Assembly: GCA_029582265.1 (NCBI GenBank)
Contig: CM055819.1
Span: forward strand, 42,485,263 to 42,549,262
Length of the DNA stretch: 64,000 nucleotides
Origin: Zoroaster sp. YZ-2022
Lineage: Eukaryota; Echinodermata; Asteroidea; Forcipulatida; Zoroasteridae
Direction of reading: 5' to 3'
Shown: in pieces, positions 12,419-23,992 of the stretch
How positions within the stretch are numbered: the stretch's first letter is position 1
Layout: each line of letters opens with the position of its first letter
Program-made: the position numbers and the translations under genes
Notes under the pieces: generated by a model
What the model saw: the letters and a program-made list of their open reading frames with translations, nothing else
Databases searched by the model: none
What the model was told of the DNA's origin: nothing

Positions 12419-13320
12419 CTAAAAAACAAAATAAGGATTTGTTATGGTTTCGAAAACAATTTTCTGGAAAACAAATTCAAGACACTCCAAAACATTAAAT
12501 TTCACGGGATGATCGCTAATACTGTCTTACAAAACAGTATTATCGCAGTTGAAACTTTCTAAGTCAAGTCCAGTTTCTGAGCATGCCAATAAAGTTAATG
12601 TACAGTGGGCTTAAAATAGTTTCAAAACAAAAACCATTTATTTAGTAAATATAACCATAGGGATCCCTCGTTGTAATATTGCATTCAATACTAAAATATG
12701 ACATTCGTCTTTTGTAAAATGAGACTTAAAGGATGTCTTTGATATCAACAACTTCAATAAAGAATTGGAATTATGTATTTTATTATCATAAAGTAGTAAC
12801 AGGAAGGGAGTATTAAATACCTGGGTTGTATGTCCCGCAATGCTTATTTATAGGCAACCACTCCAAGACAAATTCTCATTTTCACATTTCCAATTTTCAA
12901 ACGATTTCTTTTAAGTATGATTTCCAAATGATTATAACTTTCAGGCGGATTCAAAAGACAAAATAAGTGCTAGAAATGTGCAATTTCAATGTAAAGATCG
13001 ATTATCTCCACTAGTTTTAGCAAATATATCATCTTATCATTATTGTCTAATGGTGGACATTCGGTCTATTAGAAGAACTCTTATTGTGATGTACAGTTAG
13101 GCCTATACCACTATATTCCGAGAAATGTGGGCTAGAACATGCGTACCTTTTCATTTTGCGTCACTTGGTTGATTTAAATATATACGCTCTACGGGTCGTC
13201 AGACTGCATTTCTTAACAAAATTCAGCAGGCAAAGGGCGAGCATTATCGAAAAGCTAAATTTAACGTTTCAAAAAGGTTGAATAGAAGCTGTTCCACCTC
13301 TTGCAAGTACAATAATAGCC
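12419..13320. other. non-coding interval
   Basis: AT-rich DNA upstream of the broken transposase. No coding frame or repeat structure is recognisable. Confidence 0.4.
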
Positions 13321-13529
13321 AGTTATTTAAATGGCGGCCGCCGGTTATTAAGTGGCGGCCGCCGGTTATTAAATGGCGGCCGCCGGTTATTAAGTGGCGG
13401 CCGCCGGTTATTAAGTGGCGGCCGCCGGTTATTAAGTGGCGACCGCCGGTTATTAAGTGGCGGCCGCCGGTTATTAAGTGGCGGCCGCTGGTTATTAAGT
13501 GGCGGCTGCCAGTTATTTAAGTGGCGGCA
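13321..13529 (+). repeat. 21-bp GC-rich minisatellite
   Basis: About nine copies of GGCGGCCGCCGGTTATTAAG plus one base. Each canonical unit contains the 8-bp palindrome GCGGCCGC. The units drift at the right edge. Because 21 is a multiple of three, the array translates to repeated WRPPVIK, an artefact. The CpG density contrasts sharply with the AT-rich surroundings. Confidence 0.95.
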
Positions 13530-14196
13530 CCCAGGTCATATCATTACGCATATAAAACGTGCCAGATGCTGCCTCAAAAAAGTGCATGTGTGGGCAATAT
13601 CAAGAAACACAGATCGACAAACTAAGTTACCCGATCAAGATCGAGTTTTTTGATAGCTTGTAGGACAAGTAGGTTGCGTTATAAGGTTATCGATCCGATT
13701 CCGCTCGCGTCTAGACTTGATTGCGACCGAGTCTCTCGGCCCTCTCTTCGGTCGTGTCTCACGGCAGTGCTATTAAACTCAGACTGCTGAACCTCTTCCA
13801 TGTAAGCCTTCAGTACAGCCACATATACATGCACACTATATGTTGAGCTGATTAAAAACATAGAGAAAGCAATGTACATCATAGTCATTCTCCTTTTTTA
13901 ACCAAGTCTGAGTGATTTAAAATCACAAGGTCGACATTTTGGTTGGGTTTTCACTAAGAAGGCTTTGACGAGTTACAATAAACAAAATTTTTTACAACAT
14001 GGCATTAACATTATAGAAATATATGTATTTCTATTCAATGGATAACGGCATAATTCCAATAGTCAGTGGTGTGGAATGGCTTAACATTTTAAGACAATCT
14101 AAAGGGGCTTATACCTCGCCCCTTTAATCATAAAACAAACTAACATGAAATCAAGTCAAACTGTTGGTCTGCACCTATATTATCCCTTAACTAGTT

Positions 14197-14310
14197 TAGT
14201 TCACCCTGATGTAGTGGTCCTGATACTCCATCTCACATACAACCTGCGCACATTAGTTCACCCTGATGTAGTGGTCCTGATACTCCATCTCACATACAAC
14301 CTGCGCACAA
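14197..14310 (+). repeat. 57-bp direct duplication
   Basis: Two head-to-tail copies of a 57-bp segment starting TAGTTCACCCTGATGTAGTG, identical or nearly so by eye. This suggests a recent duplication. No gene is recognisable around it. Confidence 0.9.
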
Positions 14311-15235
14311 AATTTAAATCTACAACAAATATTGAGAACAAGAAGAAGAAACAGTACAGATGGTCAGGCCACTGAACTACCGTACAAAGACGTTCGCGTG
14401 GCATCTCCTACACGGTCGTATCAGATTACAACCGCTCATGTTCTTGCGCGTGTACAGTCTGAGCTGCAAGTATTTATGAATGAATGTGTCGTCACTGCTT
14501 TGCTCTGTTTGTTTACTACGTGTTCCTTGACCTTAAAGAGGTCAAATGTTCAAGAATGGTAAGTAAGAAACCATGCTGGTGTGTGCGTGGTATCATATGG
14601 TGGTACGTTTGCTTCTTCTTGCGGTTGGTGTAGTGTTTAATTTAATGGTACTGCGGATGACGGGGTTACCGGTTTTCCAAGGGCGGTTGGGAAGGGATAT
14701 CATCATAGCTCATACTGGCGGTATATGCATCGCGTGTGACAGGGCTACAGACGGCTGGTTCCACTGCTGATGACTTGTCTTCCCTCATACATGGGTGTCC
14801 ATCGTCACTAAAATACCGTTTTAAACAGTCATGATGTAAAATGTTTAATTTCCCTTTATGTTATAAAGGAGTACAACGAGTAAATAGCTTAGTGTTCGTT
14901 CAATGACACAAGATCATTTCCATTTAATCTGCAAAAGAGGGCGATATATCATCATAATCAAAGGGTAAGATTCTTAACACTGTCAAGATAGTGAATCTTG
15001 TACATGCAGTATGAGTGTTTTCAAAGAACCTTAAAGTCAAACCAAAAATATGTTCACTGGTCTATGCCAAGAAACCATAAAAAGAGATGTTTTGAGCTAA
15101 TTATCAGCATGCAGAAAAATTCTTAATTTGATTTATTTTGAATAAGGCACTAACATAACATCTCCAATGTTATTCATCTGAGAAGTAATACACACATTAT
15201 TTTTAGGGAAATGCCCTGATAAAGGTCACGCAAAG
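14311..15235. other. non-coding interval with a short shared motif
   Basis: No convincing gene. The motif AATCAAAGGGTAAGATTC at 14959-14976 recurs at 46047-46064, where it lies at the edge of an LTR-like sequence, so a fragment of the same element may end here. Confidence 0.35.
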
Positions 15236-15239
15236 TGTA

Positions 15240-15604
15240 AACACACACACAAGTGCACACACACACACACACACACACACGTGTGTAAACACCGGCATTC
15301 GGGGACTTCCTTTGTCAAATTCCTTTGTCCAAAAATACGGGGACGCATTGTTCTCCATTGTGAGAGCAACCGGGGACCATTGTCCCTTTTGTTATACGTC
15401 CCCGGTTTGAATGCGCTCACACACGCACCCTCACACACACACACACACACACGCACCGTAATTGTGGGGACATTTTTATGTTCAACCACTTAGTTGTGGG
15501 GACAAAAACGTACCCAGGGACGTTGTGGGGACATGAAAATGTCCCCAGAACTACGGTCCTTGCTTTTCCCTTTTGTTATATGTCCTCACAACGGAGCCAG
15601 TGCC

Positions 15605-15644
<40 letters not shown>

Positions 15645-15796
15645 TGTAAACACCTGCAATCGGGGACATCCTTTGTCAAATTTCTTTGTCCTGGAAACCG
15701 GGGACACAATGGTTCTCCATTGTGATAGCAACCGGGGACTATTGTCCCTTTTGTTATATGTCCCCGGTTTGAATGCGCTCACACACGCACACACAC
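15240..15796. repeat. duplicated ~150-bp segment bounded by (CA)n tracts
   Basis: A block beginning GTGTGTAAACACC and containing CGGGGAC and TTGTCCCTTTTGTTATA occurs at about 15280-15428 and again at about 15643-15790, each bordered by (CA)n. A related but shorter piece lies at 15480-15600. The open frames over it, on both strands, come from the CA tracts. Confidence 0.85.
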
Positions 15797-16113
15797 ACAC
15801 ATGGTGTAAACACACACACATGGTGTAAATACACACATGGTGTAAAGACACACATGGTGTAAAGACACACATGGTGTAAAGACACACATGGTGTAAACAC
15901 ACACACGGTGTAAACACACACACGGTGTAAACACACACACGGTGTAAAGACACACATGGTGTAAACACACACATTGTGTAAACACGCACATGGTGTAAAC
16001 ACGCACACGGTGTAAACACGCACACGGTGTAAACACGCACACGGTGTAAACACGCACACGGTGTAAATACGCACACGGTGTAAACACGCACACGGTATAA
16101 ACACACACATGGT
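15797..16113. repeat. 17-bp minisatellite (ACACACATGGTGTAAAC)
   Basis: Around nineteen units of ACACACATGGTGTAAAC with ATGG/ACGG and CACACA/CGCACA variants, running out of the preceding (CA)n tract. The variants are clustered: ATGG-type to the left, ACGG-type to the right, as expected of tandem expansion. The minus strand stays open in all three frames across it and yields cysteine/valine-rich frames with no biological support. Confidence 0.95.
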
Positions 16114-16444
16114 GTAAAATGTGACACATAAATCACCTTCTGATTTGAGTTATATTTATAGTTTCTTTTGGTAACTGATAAATCCACACTCAGAGATAAG
16201 ATAGTTTAAACAAAAGTTAAGTAGAACAAGTTACTTACTGGTATGTAAACAAAAACCTAATTTGGGTAAAAACAGAGTGAAAAAATACAAATCTAGGCCT
16301 ATTTTGTAAATGTAAAACTACATAATTCGAGAGTAAAAATTAAAGTTGAGAAAGTTTTACTTATGTTATAGAGTTTACAGTTGTTTATTTTACTATGAAA
16401 GTGTATGAAATAAATGATTTTATGTAAAGTCTCCCAAATTCAAG

Positions 16445-16615
16445 ATGGAGAACACGAAATCAAATAATATCACATCAGTGGCTGAACTTATCCAGGGCAT
16501 CCAAGAATACTGGGCTACCAAGATCACACGAGAAAAGTGCAGAAAGTACATCGGCCACTTGCACAAAGTTCTACCAGTTGTTGTCGAGCGGGGAGGAAGG
16601 GCGTCGGGCTACTAG
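16445..16615 (+). pseudogene. Tc1-like DDE transposase C-terminal fragment
   Basis: A 56-residue reading ends with TAG. It contains VAELIQGIQEYWATKITREK, a CRKYIGHLHKVLPVVVE stretch and a final RASGY. This matches the usual C-terminal tail of Tc1-like DDE transposases in animals (a LIxGI..FW..V....C..YI.HL.KV.P.V....G.A.G pattern). The catalytic part with the DDE residues is absent: upstream of the ATG the frame does not read as transposase. What remains is a truncated copy, or a last exon whose upstream exons are not visible. It sits directly upstream of a histone-type stem-loop at 16638, which is unexpected for a transposase. Confidence 0.55.
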
Positions 16616-16637
16616 CTTCAAGCTACAAAAACCAAAC

Positions 16638-16653
16638 GGCTCTTTTCAGAGCC
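16638..16653 (+). promoter_or_regulatory. histone-type mRNA 3' stem-loop
   Basis: GGCTCT-TTTC-AGAGCC forms a perfect 6-bp stem with a 4-nt TTTC loop, preceded by ACCAAAC and followed by ACACA. This is the canonical replication-dependent histone 3' processing signal. A purine-rich AAAGAGA at 16667-16673, about 14 nt downstream, is at the distance of the histone downstream element bound by U7 snRNP. No histone reading frame lies upstream; instead the stem-loop starts 22 nt after the stop of the transposase-like fragment. It may mark the 3' end of a lost histone gene, or a borrowed 3' end. Confidence 0.75.
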
Positions 16654-16699
16654 ACACATTTTTTTTAAAGAGAAAACAATTCATGTTTGTTCATCCAAA

Positions 16700-18775
16700 T
16701 AAATTGTTGCTTATATATAGGGCCTTGATATAGGCCTACATTAATAATAAATAATTCATTAAATAAACTGGAAATAACAAAATGAAATAGAGGGACCATA
16801 CTGACTAAAGTTAAGTAAAGTTAATTTAATATAAAAATGAAGGGGGAACAGAGTACGCACATGCGTACCGAAATTATCATTGGAATCCCACAAAATACAT
16901 GTTATATGACTTAACCAATGCTTTATTGATTAACCTTAGAACAAAGAAAATTATATTTACCTTTGACATTTGTTTATGATTGATAAATAAATGCAGGCCT
17001 GGCCACTGAGCAAGGACCAGTCTAACGGCACCCGTCAGCGGTAATAGTGTATTAACATCCAAGCGAATCGAAATTAAAAGCATGCGTTACGATACGACAC
17101 GTGCTCATCCCAGCAACAGCTATAAATCGAATGTCGAATCTAGGTTTTTTCCAACAGTACAGCGACACGATCATTGCATTGCGCATTTAGCTCTCTAGCT
17201 GGTATCTGCACACATGTATCGTGCGTGTGGGACACGTTGTTATGACGATCTAGTTTACAAAAACGGCCCCCCCCCCCCGGCCCCCAGCTTGCGCATGTTG
17301 TCGTAAACATCAAAAGCCTCCACCGGAAACGCATTGAAAAATGTTTCATTTTATGAAGGCGCGTAGTCTGGAAAGAATACAATGAGCTGAAGTTTTGCTG
17401 TTTTATGCTGACAAATTAAAAAAGCAAAAATTACCAGTGATGTATATAATATTGTTTTGATGTCAATGTTCACAATGGCCCCTGGTATGTAGGACCAAAA
17501 GTGGACAGCTCAACTAATAATAATAATGTAATGTGTGGACTTATATAACAACTGTCTATTATTTGACATAAAAACAGAATTAACTTGTTCGTAATGTGCA
17601 TTTAAAAAACATGTTTTTACTTTTTTGGTCGCAGAAAAAGATACACATAATGAAGTAAGCATAATATAAATTATTTGCCACAAGCATCACAAAATGTCCC
17701 TTCTGTGAGGATGTTCAGTTAGTCGGTCATTTCATATGCATTTGTGTCTGGTCTGGCATCAGTATAATGGGACATTATTATATAACAACTCAAAAGGGAC
17801 ACTATTGTTTTGACTTTGTATTTTTTTTCAGGAACAATGTTCAAAGGTATTCAAAGAGATGAACAGTAAATTCACCGTAAATTCTTCCTTGCAGATACAA
17901 CACCATGCTCGAAGGTCAAGGATAAGAATGAAAATTTTTACAAATGTAAACAGTATACTCAAAATTGACCTGAAACAAAATGGAGATGGATCTACATTAT
18001 AAGTGTGTTTCAAAGGTTCATTAAGCCCAGTGAAACAAACAAACATACATAAAAACAAACCACCAGACATGACAAAATAAAACAAAACAAAAACTTACCT
18101 TTTTGTTATGTCTGTTCATGAAAAATTTGAAGATATTCTCCAAGCTTTACACCATGAATATAACTCATCTCATCATATGTAAATAACAGCAGGTCCATGG
18201 CCAATACAGTCAATCATGTTGTCACCTTGCCAATGTTCAAAAAATATGAACAATAAGGCATACCCTTGGGACAGACTTCATTTTGAAATTAAAATGTAAA
18301 GTGTGATTTGTTTTGTATTTGTTCTTTGTTTTTTTTTCTCCAGAGATTAATATTACGCTCTGAGAGGAGAATTAGTTGCATCAAACATATCTTTCATTTT
18401 GCCTATTAAGTATAAATTGAATAAAGACACATTGTGGTTACCGAACAATCGTCAAAATAAAGTCTGTTTCGATCCTGTTTGTATTGTTATTGGAGGCCGC
18501 TATTTATGGGATGTACTCATCAGCCAAGGGGAAAACAGCGTTAGCCTCAACAGTTTGAACAAACACAAGTTAACAAAGGGTTATTAACAATGCAAAATGT
18601 TTATATGAACAAAAAATGTCAACTCAAATAACATTAGTAAATAATTCAATACATTCAATGCTATAAGTTATTAATAATTATTGGATACATCAAGAACTAG
18701 ATTTAGATTGCAAGTGCCAGAAACTCTTATTATAAAGAGTGACACTTCCTTTTAATGTATACAACTTTATAATTC
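16700..18775. other. non-coding interval
   Basis: No gene recognised. A C-rich run around 17267-17285 and scattered short open frames are the only features. None of the frames carries a domain. Confidence 0.4.
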
Positions 18776-20945
18776 AAGAAAAGAAATCATTACAATGATA
18801 GTAGCAGTCTCATTTTAATATACTTTGGCAACAGCTTTAAATATCGATTTAAATTTTAAGTTTTTAAAGTATTTTACGAGTCCAATGAAAATCAAAAACG
18901 GCGCTACTGTTGCTTTTTTCTTTGAACAGCCGACTTAAAAGAAACCTTTGTTTTCTTATATTTGCTCGTTGTACACGATCGGCATACGTCAACAGATCGA
19001 CAAATCGGCCGGTCGATGTCATCCGCAAGCTCTAGACCAAACCCAATGATGTAGTAATCTCGCGGACTCTCGCGTAATCTCTGTCTTTAAGCTTATTGGG
19101 TTATTGCGTTAAGTACATTTTTTTCACTAGCGGGCCACTACAAAGTGGAGTAAATTTCTCTAATTCTTTGTTATATTATTGTCTTAATTCTCATTGTAGT
19201 CGACTAAAATAGTATCTCTGTACGCCGACATAATTCTCAATCCTTTGTGAACGCCGACTTTCCTAGCCCTTTGTACGCCGACTGAGTCTTTGTAGCCTAG
19301 TAACAAGAAATCTCTTTGTGGGCCGACTTAGTTTCTCTTTGTGCGCCGACTAAAAGAATCTATTGATTCGCCGACATCATTTTAGCTGGTTATAAGAAAT
19401 CTCTTTGTACGTCGACTTCATTATCTTCAACATATTTGAAATACTGAGCGTAATCCCTTGATTTATGAATAAGAATTATTATACTTTGGCCAGAGCTTTA
19501 AATATCTCTTGAAATTTTAAGTTTCGAAAGTATTTCCGAGTCCAATGAATATCCAAAACGGCGCTACGGTTGCTGTCCCCAGATCGTGATCACTTTGGTC
19601 TCTCCGTTGTATTCTCCTATACTCCGGCTGCTATGATCTTTAATGCGTTCGCTAACGCGTTCGCTAACGCGTTAGGCGTTAGGAAGGCTCCCCATGGAAT
19701 AGTCAACTAAAATAATATCTTTGTACGCCAACATAGGCCCTAACTCTCAATGTGTAGCTGACTTTAATAAATACTTTTGTCCTTTGTGAGCACCGACTTT
19801 ACTAGCCCTTTGTACGCCGACTGAGTCTTTGTAGCCTAGTAACAAGAAATCTCTTTGTGGGCCGACTTCATTATCTTCAACATATTTATTTCATTGTTCG
19901 CCCTGAAATACTGAGCGTAATCCCTTGATTTATGAATAAGAATTATGAGAAAAGAAATTATTACATCGATAGTAGCAGTCTCATTTTATTATACTTTGGC
20001 CAGAGCTTTAAATATCTCTTGAAATTTTAAGTTTCGAAAGTATTTCCGAGTCCAATGAATATCCAAAACGGCGCTACGGTTGCTGTCCCCAGATCGTGAT
20101 TACTTTGGTCTCCGTTGTATTCTCCTATACTCCGGCTACTATGATCTTTAATGCGTTCGCGAACGCGTTCGCTAACGCGTTCGCTAACGCGTTCGCTAAC
20201 GCGTTCGCTAACGCGTTCGCTAACGCGTTCGCTAACGCGTTCGCTAACGCGTTCGCTAACGCGTTCGCTAACGCGTTAGGCGTTAGGAAGGCTCCCCATG
20301 GAATAGTCAACTAAAATAATATCTTTGTACGCAGACATAGGCCCTAACTCTCAATGTGTAGCTGACTTTAATAAATACTTTTGTCCTTTGTGAGCACCGA
20401 CTTTACTAGCCCTTTGTACGCCGACTGAGTCTTTGTAGCCTAGTAACAAGAAATCTCTTTGTGGGCCGACTTGGTTTCTCTTTGTGCGCCGACTAAAAGA
20501 ATCTATTGATTCGCTGACATCATTTTAGCTGGTTATAAGAAATCTCTTTGTACGCCGACTTCATTATCTTCAACATATTTATTTCATTGTTCGCCTTGAA
20601 ATACTGAGCGTAATCCCTTGATTTATGAATAAGAATTATGAGAAAAGAAATTATTACATCGATAGTAGCAGTCTCATATAATTATACTTGGCCAGAGCTT
20701 TAAATATCTCTTGAAATTTTAAGTTTCGGAAGTATTTCCGAGTCCAATGAATATCCAAAACGGTGCTACGGTTGCTGTCCCCAGATCGTGATCACTTTGG
20801 TCTCAGTTGTATTATCTCCTATACTCCGGCTACTATGATCTTTAACGCGTTCGCTAACGCGTTTGCTAACGCGTTAGGGTTAACGCATTCGCTAACGCGT
20901 TAGGGTTAACGCGTTAGGCGTGCGTTAGGAAGACTCCCCATGGAA
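18776..20945. repeat. 0.5-0.63-kb tandem units with sub-repeats
   Basis: Three consecutive large units (about 19197-19709, 19709-20313 and 20313-20945) share the same order: several CTTTGTACGCCGACT sub-repeats, a TTATGAATAAGAATTA block, AAAACGGCGCTACGGTTGCT, an array of a 12-mer, and CTCCCCATGGAAT. A diverged partial copy (18776-18925) lies upstream. The units differ mainly in the number of 12-mers. No coding function: the apparent alanine/asparagine-rich frames on both strands come from the 12-mer. Confidence 0.9.
20150..20282. repeat. 12-bp minisatellite TTCGCTAACGCG
   Basis: About ten tandem copies of TTCGCTAACGCG inside the middle large unit; the neighbouring units have two or three copies. 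The repeat contains the palindrome AACGCGTT at every junction. A further scatter of the same motif lies at 20842-21007, next to the start of the 37-bp satellite. Confidence 0.95.
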
Positions 20946-21030
20946 TTAACAATTAATCAATGAAATGCTTAACGCGTTAAATCGAACGCGTTCGCTAACG
21001 CGTTAGCCACACTTAATTTCGATCAGTACT

Positions 21031-23990
21031 GTAGGGTTGGGACGTTGACACATACATTTGTGTATACATAGGGTTGGGACGTTTACACATACATTTGTGT
21101 ATACATAGGGTTGGGACGTTGACACATACATTTGTGTATACATAGGGTTGGGACGTTGACACATACATTTGTGTATACATATAGGGTTGGGACGTTGACA
21201 CATACATTTGTGTATACGTAGGGTTGGGACGTTGACACATACATTTGTGTATACATAGGGTTGGGACGTTGACACATACATTTGTGTATACATAGGGTTG
21301 GGACGTTGACACATACATTTGTGTATACATAGGGTTGGGACGTTGACACAAACATTTGTGTATACATAGGGTTGGGACGTTGACACATACATTTGTGTAT
21401 ACATAGGGTTGGGACGTTGACACATACATTTGTGTATACATAGGGTTGGGACGTTGACACATACATTTGTGTATACATAGGGTTGGGACGTTGACACAAA
21501 CATTTGTGTATACATAGGGTTGGGACGAATTGACACATACATTTGTGTATACATAGGGTTGGGACGTTGACACATACATTTGTGTATACATAGGGTTGGG
21601 ACGTTGACACATATATTTGTGTATACATAGGGTTGGGACGTTGACACATACATTTGTGTATACATAGGGTTGGGACGTTGACACATACATTTGTGTATAC
21701 ATAGGGTTGGGACGTTTACACAAACATTTGTGTATACATAGGGTTGGGACGTTGACACATACATTTGTGTATACATAGGGTTGGGACGTTGACACATACA
21801 TTTGTGTATACATAGGGTTGGGACGTTGACACATACATTTGTGTATACATAGGGTTGGGACGTTGACACATACATTTGTGTATACATAGGGTTGGGACGT
21901 TTACACATACATTTGTGTATACGTAGGGTTGGGACGTTTACACATACATTTGTGTATACATAGGGTTGGGACGTTTACACATACATTTGTGTATACATAG
22001 GGTTGGGACGTTTACACATACATTTGTGTATACATAGGGTTGGGACGTTGACACATACATTTGTGTATACATACATGTAGGGTTGGGACGTTTACACATA
22101 CATTTGTGTATACGTAGGGTTGGGACGTTTACACATACATTTGTGTATACATAGGGTTGGGACGTTTACACATACATTTGTGTATACATAGGGTTGGGAC
22201 GTTGACACATACGTTTGTGTATACGTAGGGTTGGGACGTTGACACATACGTTTGTGTATACATAGGGTTGGGTCGTTGACACATACATTTGTGTATACGT
22301 AGGGTTGGGACGTTGACACATACATTTGTGTATACATAGGGTTGGGACGTTGACACATACATTTGTGTATACATAGGGTTGGGACGTTTACACACACATT
22401 TGTGTATACATAGGGTTGGGACGTTTACACATACATTTGTGTATACATAGGGTTGGGACGTTTACACATACATTTGTGTATACATAGGGTTGGGACGTTT
22501 ACACATACATTTGTGTATACATAGGGTTGGACGTTTACACATACATTTGTGTATACATAGGGTTGGGACGTTGACACATACATTTGTGTATACATAGGGT
22601 TGGGACGTTGACACATACATTTGTGTATACATAGGGTTGGGAGGTTTACACATACATTTGTGTATACATAGGGTTGGGACGTTGACACATACATTTGTGT
22701 ATACATAGGGTTGGGACGTTTACACATACATTTGTGTATACATAGGGTTGGGACGTTGACACATACATTTGTGTATACATAGGGTTGGGAGGTTTACACA
22801 TACATTTGTGTATACATAGGGTTGGGACGTTGACACATACATTAGTGTATACATAGGGTTGGGACGTTTACACATACATTTGTGTATACATAGGGTTGGG
22901 AGGTTTACACATACATTTGTGTATACATAGGGTTGGGACGTTGACACATACATTTGTGTATACGTAGGGTTGGGACGTTGACACATACATTTGTGTATAC
23001 GTAGGGTTGGGACGTTTACACATACATTTGTGTATACGTAGGGTTGGGACGTTGACACATACATTTGTGTATACATAGGGTTGGGACGTTTACACATACA
23101 TTTGTGTATACATAGGGTTGGGACGTTTACACATACATTTGTGTATACATAGGGTTGGGACGTTTACACACACATTTGTGTATACATAGGGTTGACACAT
23201 ACATTTGTGTATACATACATGTAGGGTTGGGACGTTTACACAAACATTTGTGTATACATAGGGTTGGGACGTTGACACATACATTTGTGTATACGTAGGG
23301 TTGGGACGTTGACACATACATTTGTGTATACATAGGGTTGGGACGTTGACACATACATTTGTGTATACATAGGGTTGGGACGTTGACACATACATTTGTG
23401 TATACATAGGGTTGGGACGTTTACACATACATTTGTGTATACGTACGGTTGGGACGTTGACACATACATTTGTGTATACATAAGGTTGGGACGTTTACAC
23501 ACACATTTGTGTATACATAGGGTTGGGACGTTGACACATACATTTGTGTATACATACATGTAGGGTTGGGACGTTTACACAAACATTTGTGTATGGGTTG
23601 GGACGTTGACACATACATTTGTGTATACGTAGGGTTGGGACGTTGACACATACGTTTGTGTATACATAGGGTTGGGACGTTGACACATACATTTGTGTAT
23701 ACATAGGGTTGGGAGGTTTACACATACATTTGTGTATACATAGGGTTGGGACGTTTACACATACATTTGTGTATACATAGGGTTGGGACGTTTACACATA
23801 CATTTGTGTATACATAGGGTTGGGACGTTTACACATACATTTGTGTATACATAGGGTTGGGACGTTTACACATACATTTGTGTATACATAGGGTTGGGAC
23901 GTTGACACATACATTTGTGTATACATAGGGTTGGGACGTTGACACATACATTTGTGTATACATAGGGTTGGGACGTTTACACATACATTT
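21031..23990. repeat. satellite array of 37-bp units, ~80 copies
   Basis: Nearly 3 kb of tandem 37-bp units: GGGTTGGGACGTTGACACAT followed by ACATTTGTGTATACATA. Common variants are GTTTACAC for GTTGACAC, ATACGTA for ATACATA, and occasional units with an extra ACATGTA. Each unit contains the inverted pair ACACA/TGTGT around a 6-nt spacer. Minus-strand frames are free of stops because the unit lacks them in all three frames, giving apparent proteins of up to 301 residues that are artefacts. The array ends abruptly where a truncated CR1 LINE begins. Confidence 0.98.
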
Positions 23991-23992
23991 GT

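Noticed and set aside
13278..13520. WRPPVIK-repeat protein
   Set aside because: Product of the 21-bp minisatellite.
15226..16187. Cysteine-rich toxin-like frames
   Set aside because: They come from (CA)n and the 17-bp repeat; cysteine spacing follows the repeat and no signal peptide or frame conservation exists.
18399..18587. 62-residue plus-strand frame
   Set aside because: No domain, no splice context, composition like background.
20096..20314. Alanine/asparagine/phenylalanine repeat protein
   Set aside because: Read from the 12-bp array on both strands, so not a protein signal.
21028..21110. Telomere-like AGGGTTGGG
   Set aside because: The G-rich part is only 8-9 bases of a 37-bp unit and is not repeated as a telomeric hexamer.
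21003..23725. Long minus-strand open frames (up to 301 residues) with MYTQMYV/PTLCIHK repeats
   Set aside because: They are the 37-bp satellite read in its three frames; the unit lacks stops on that strand, and the same peptide appears in every frame in rotation.
21031..23990. CRISPR-like array
   Set aside because: Units are contiguous 37-mers with no unique spacers, in a clearly eukaryotic context.
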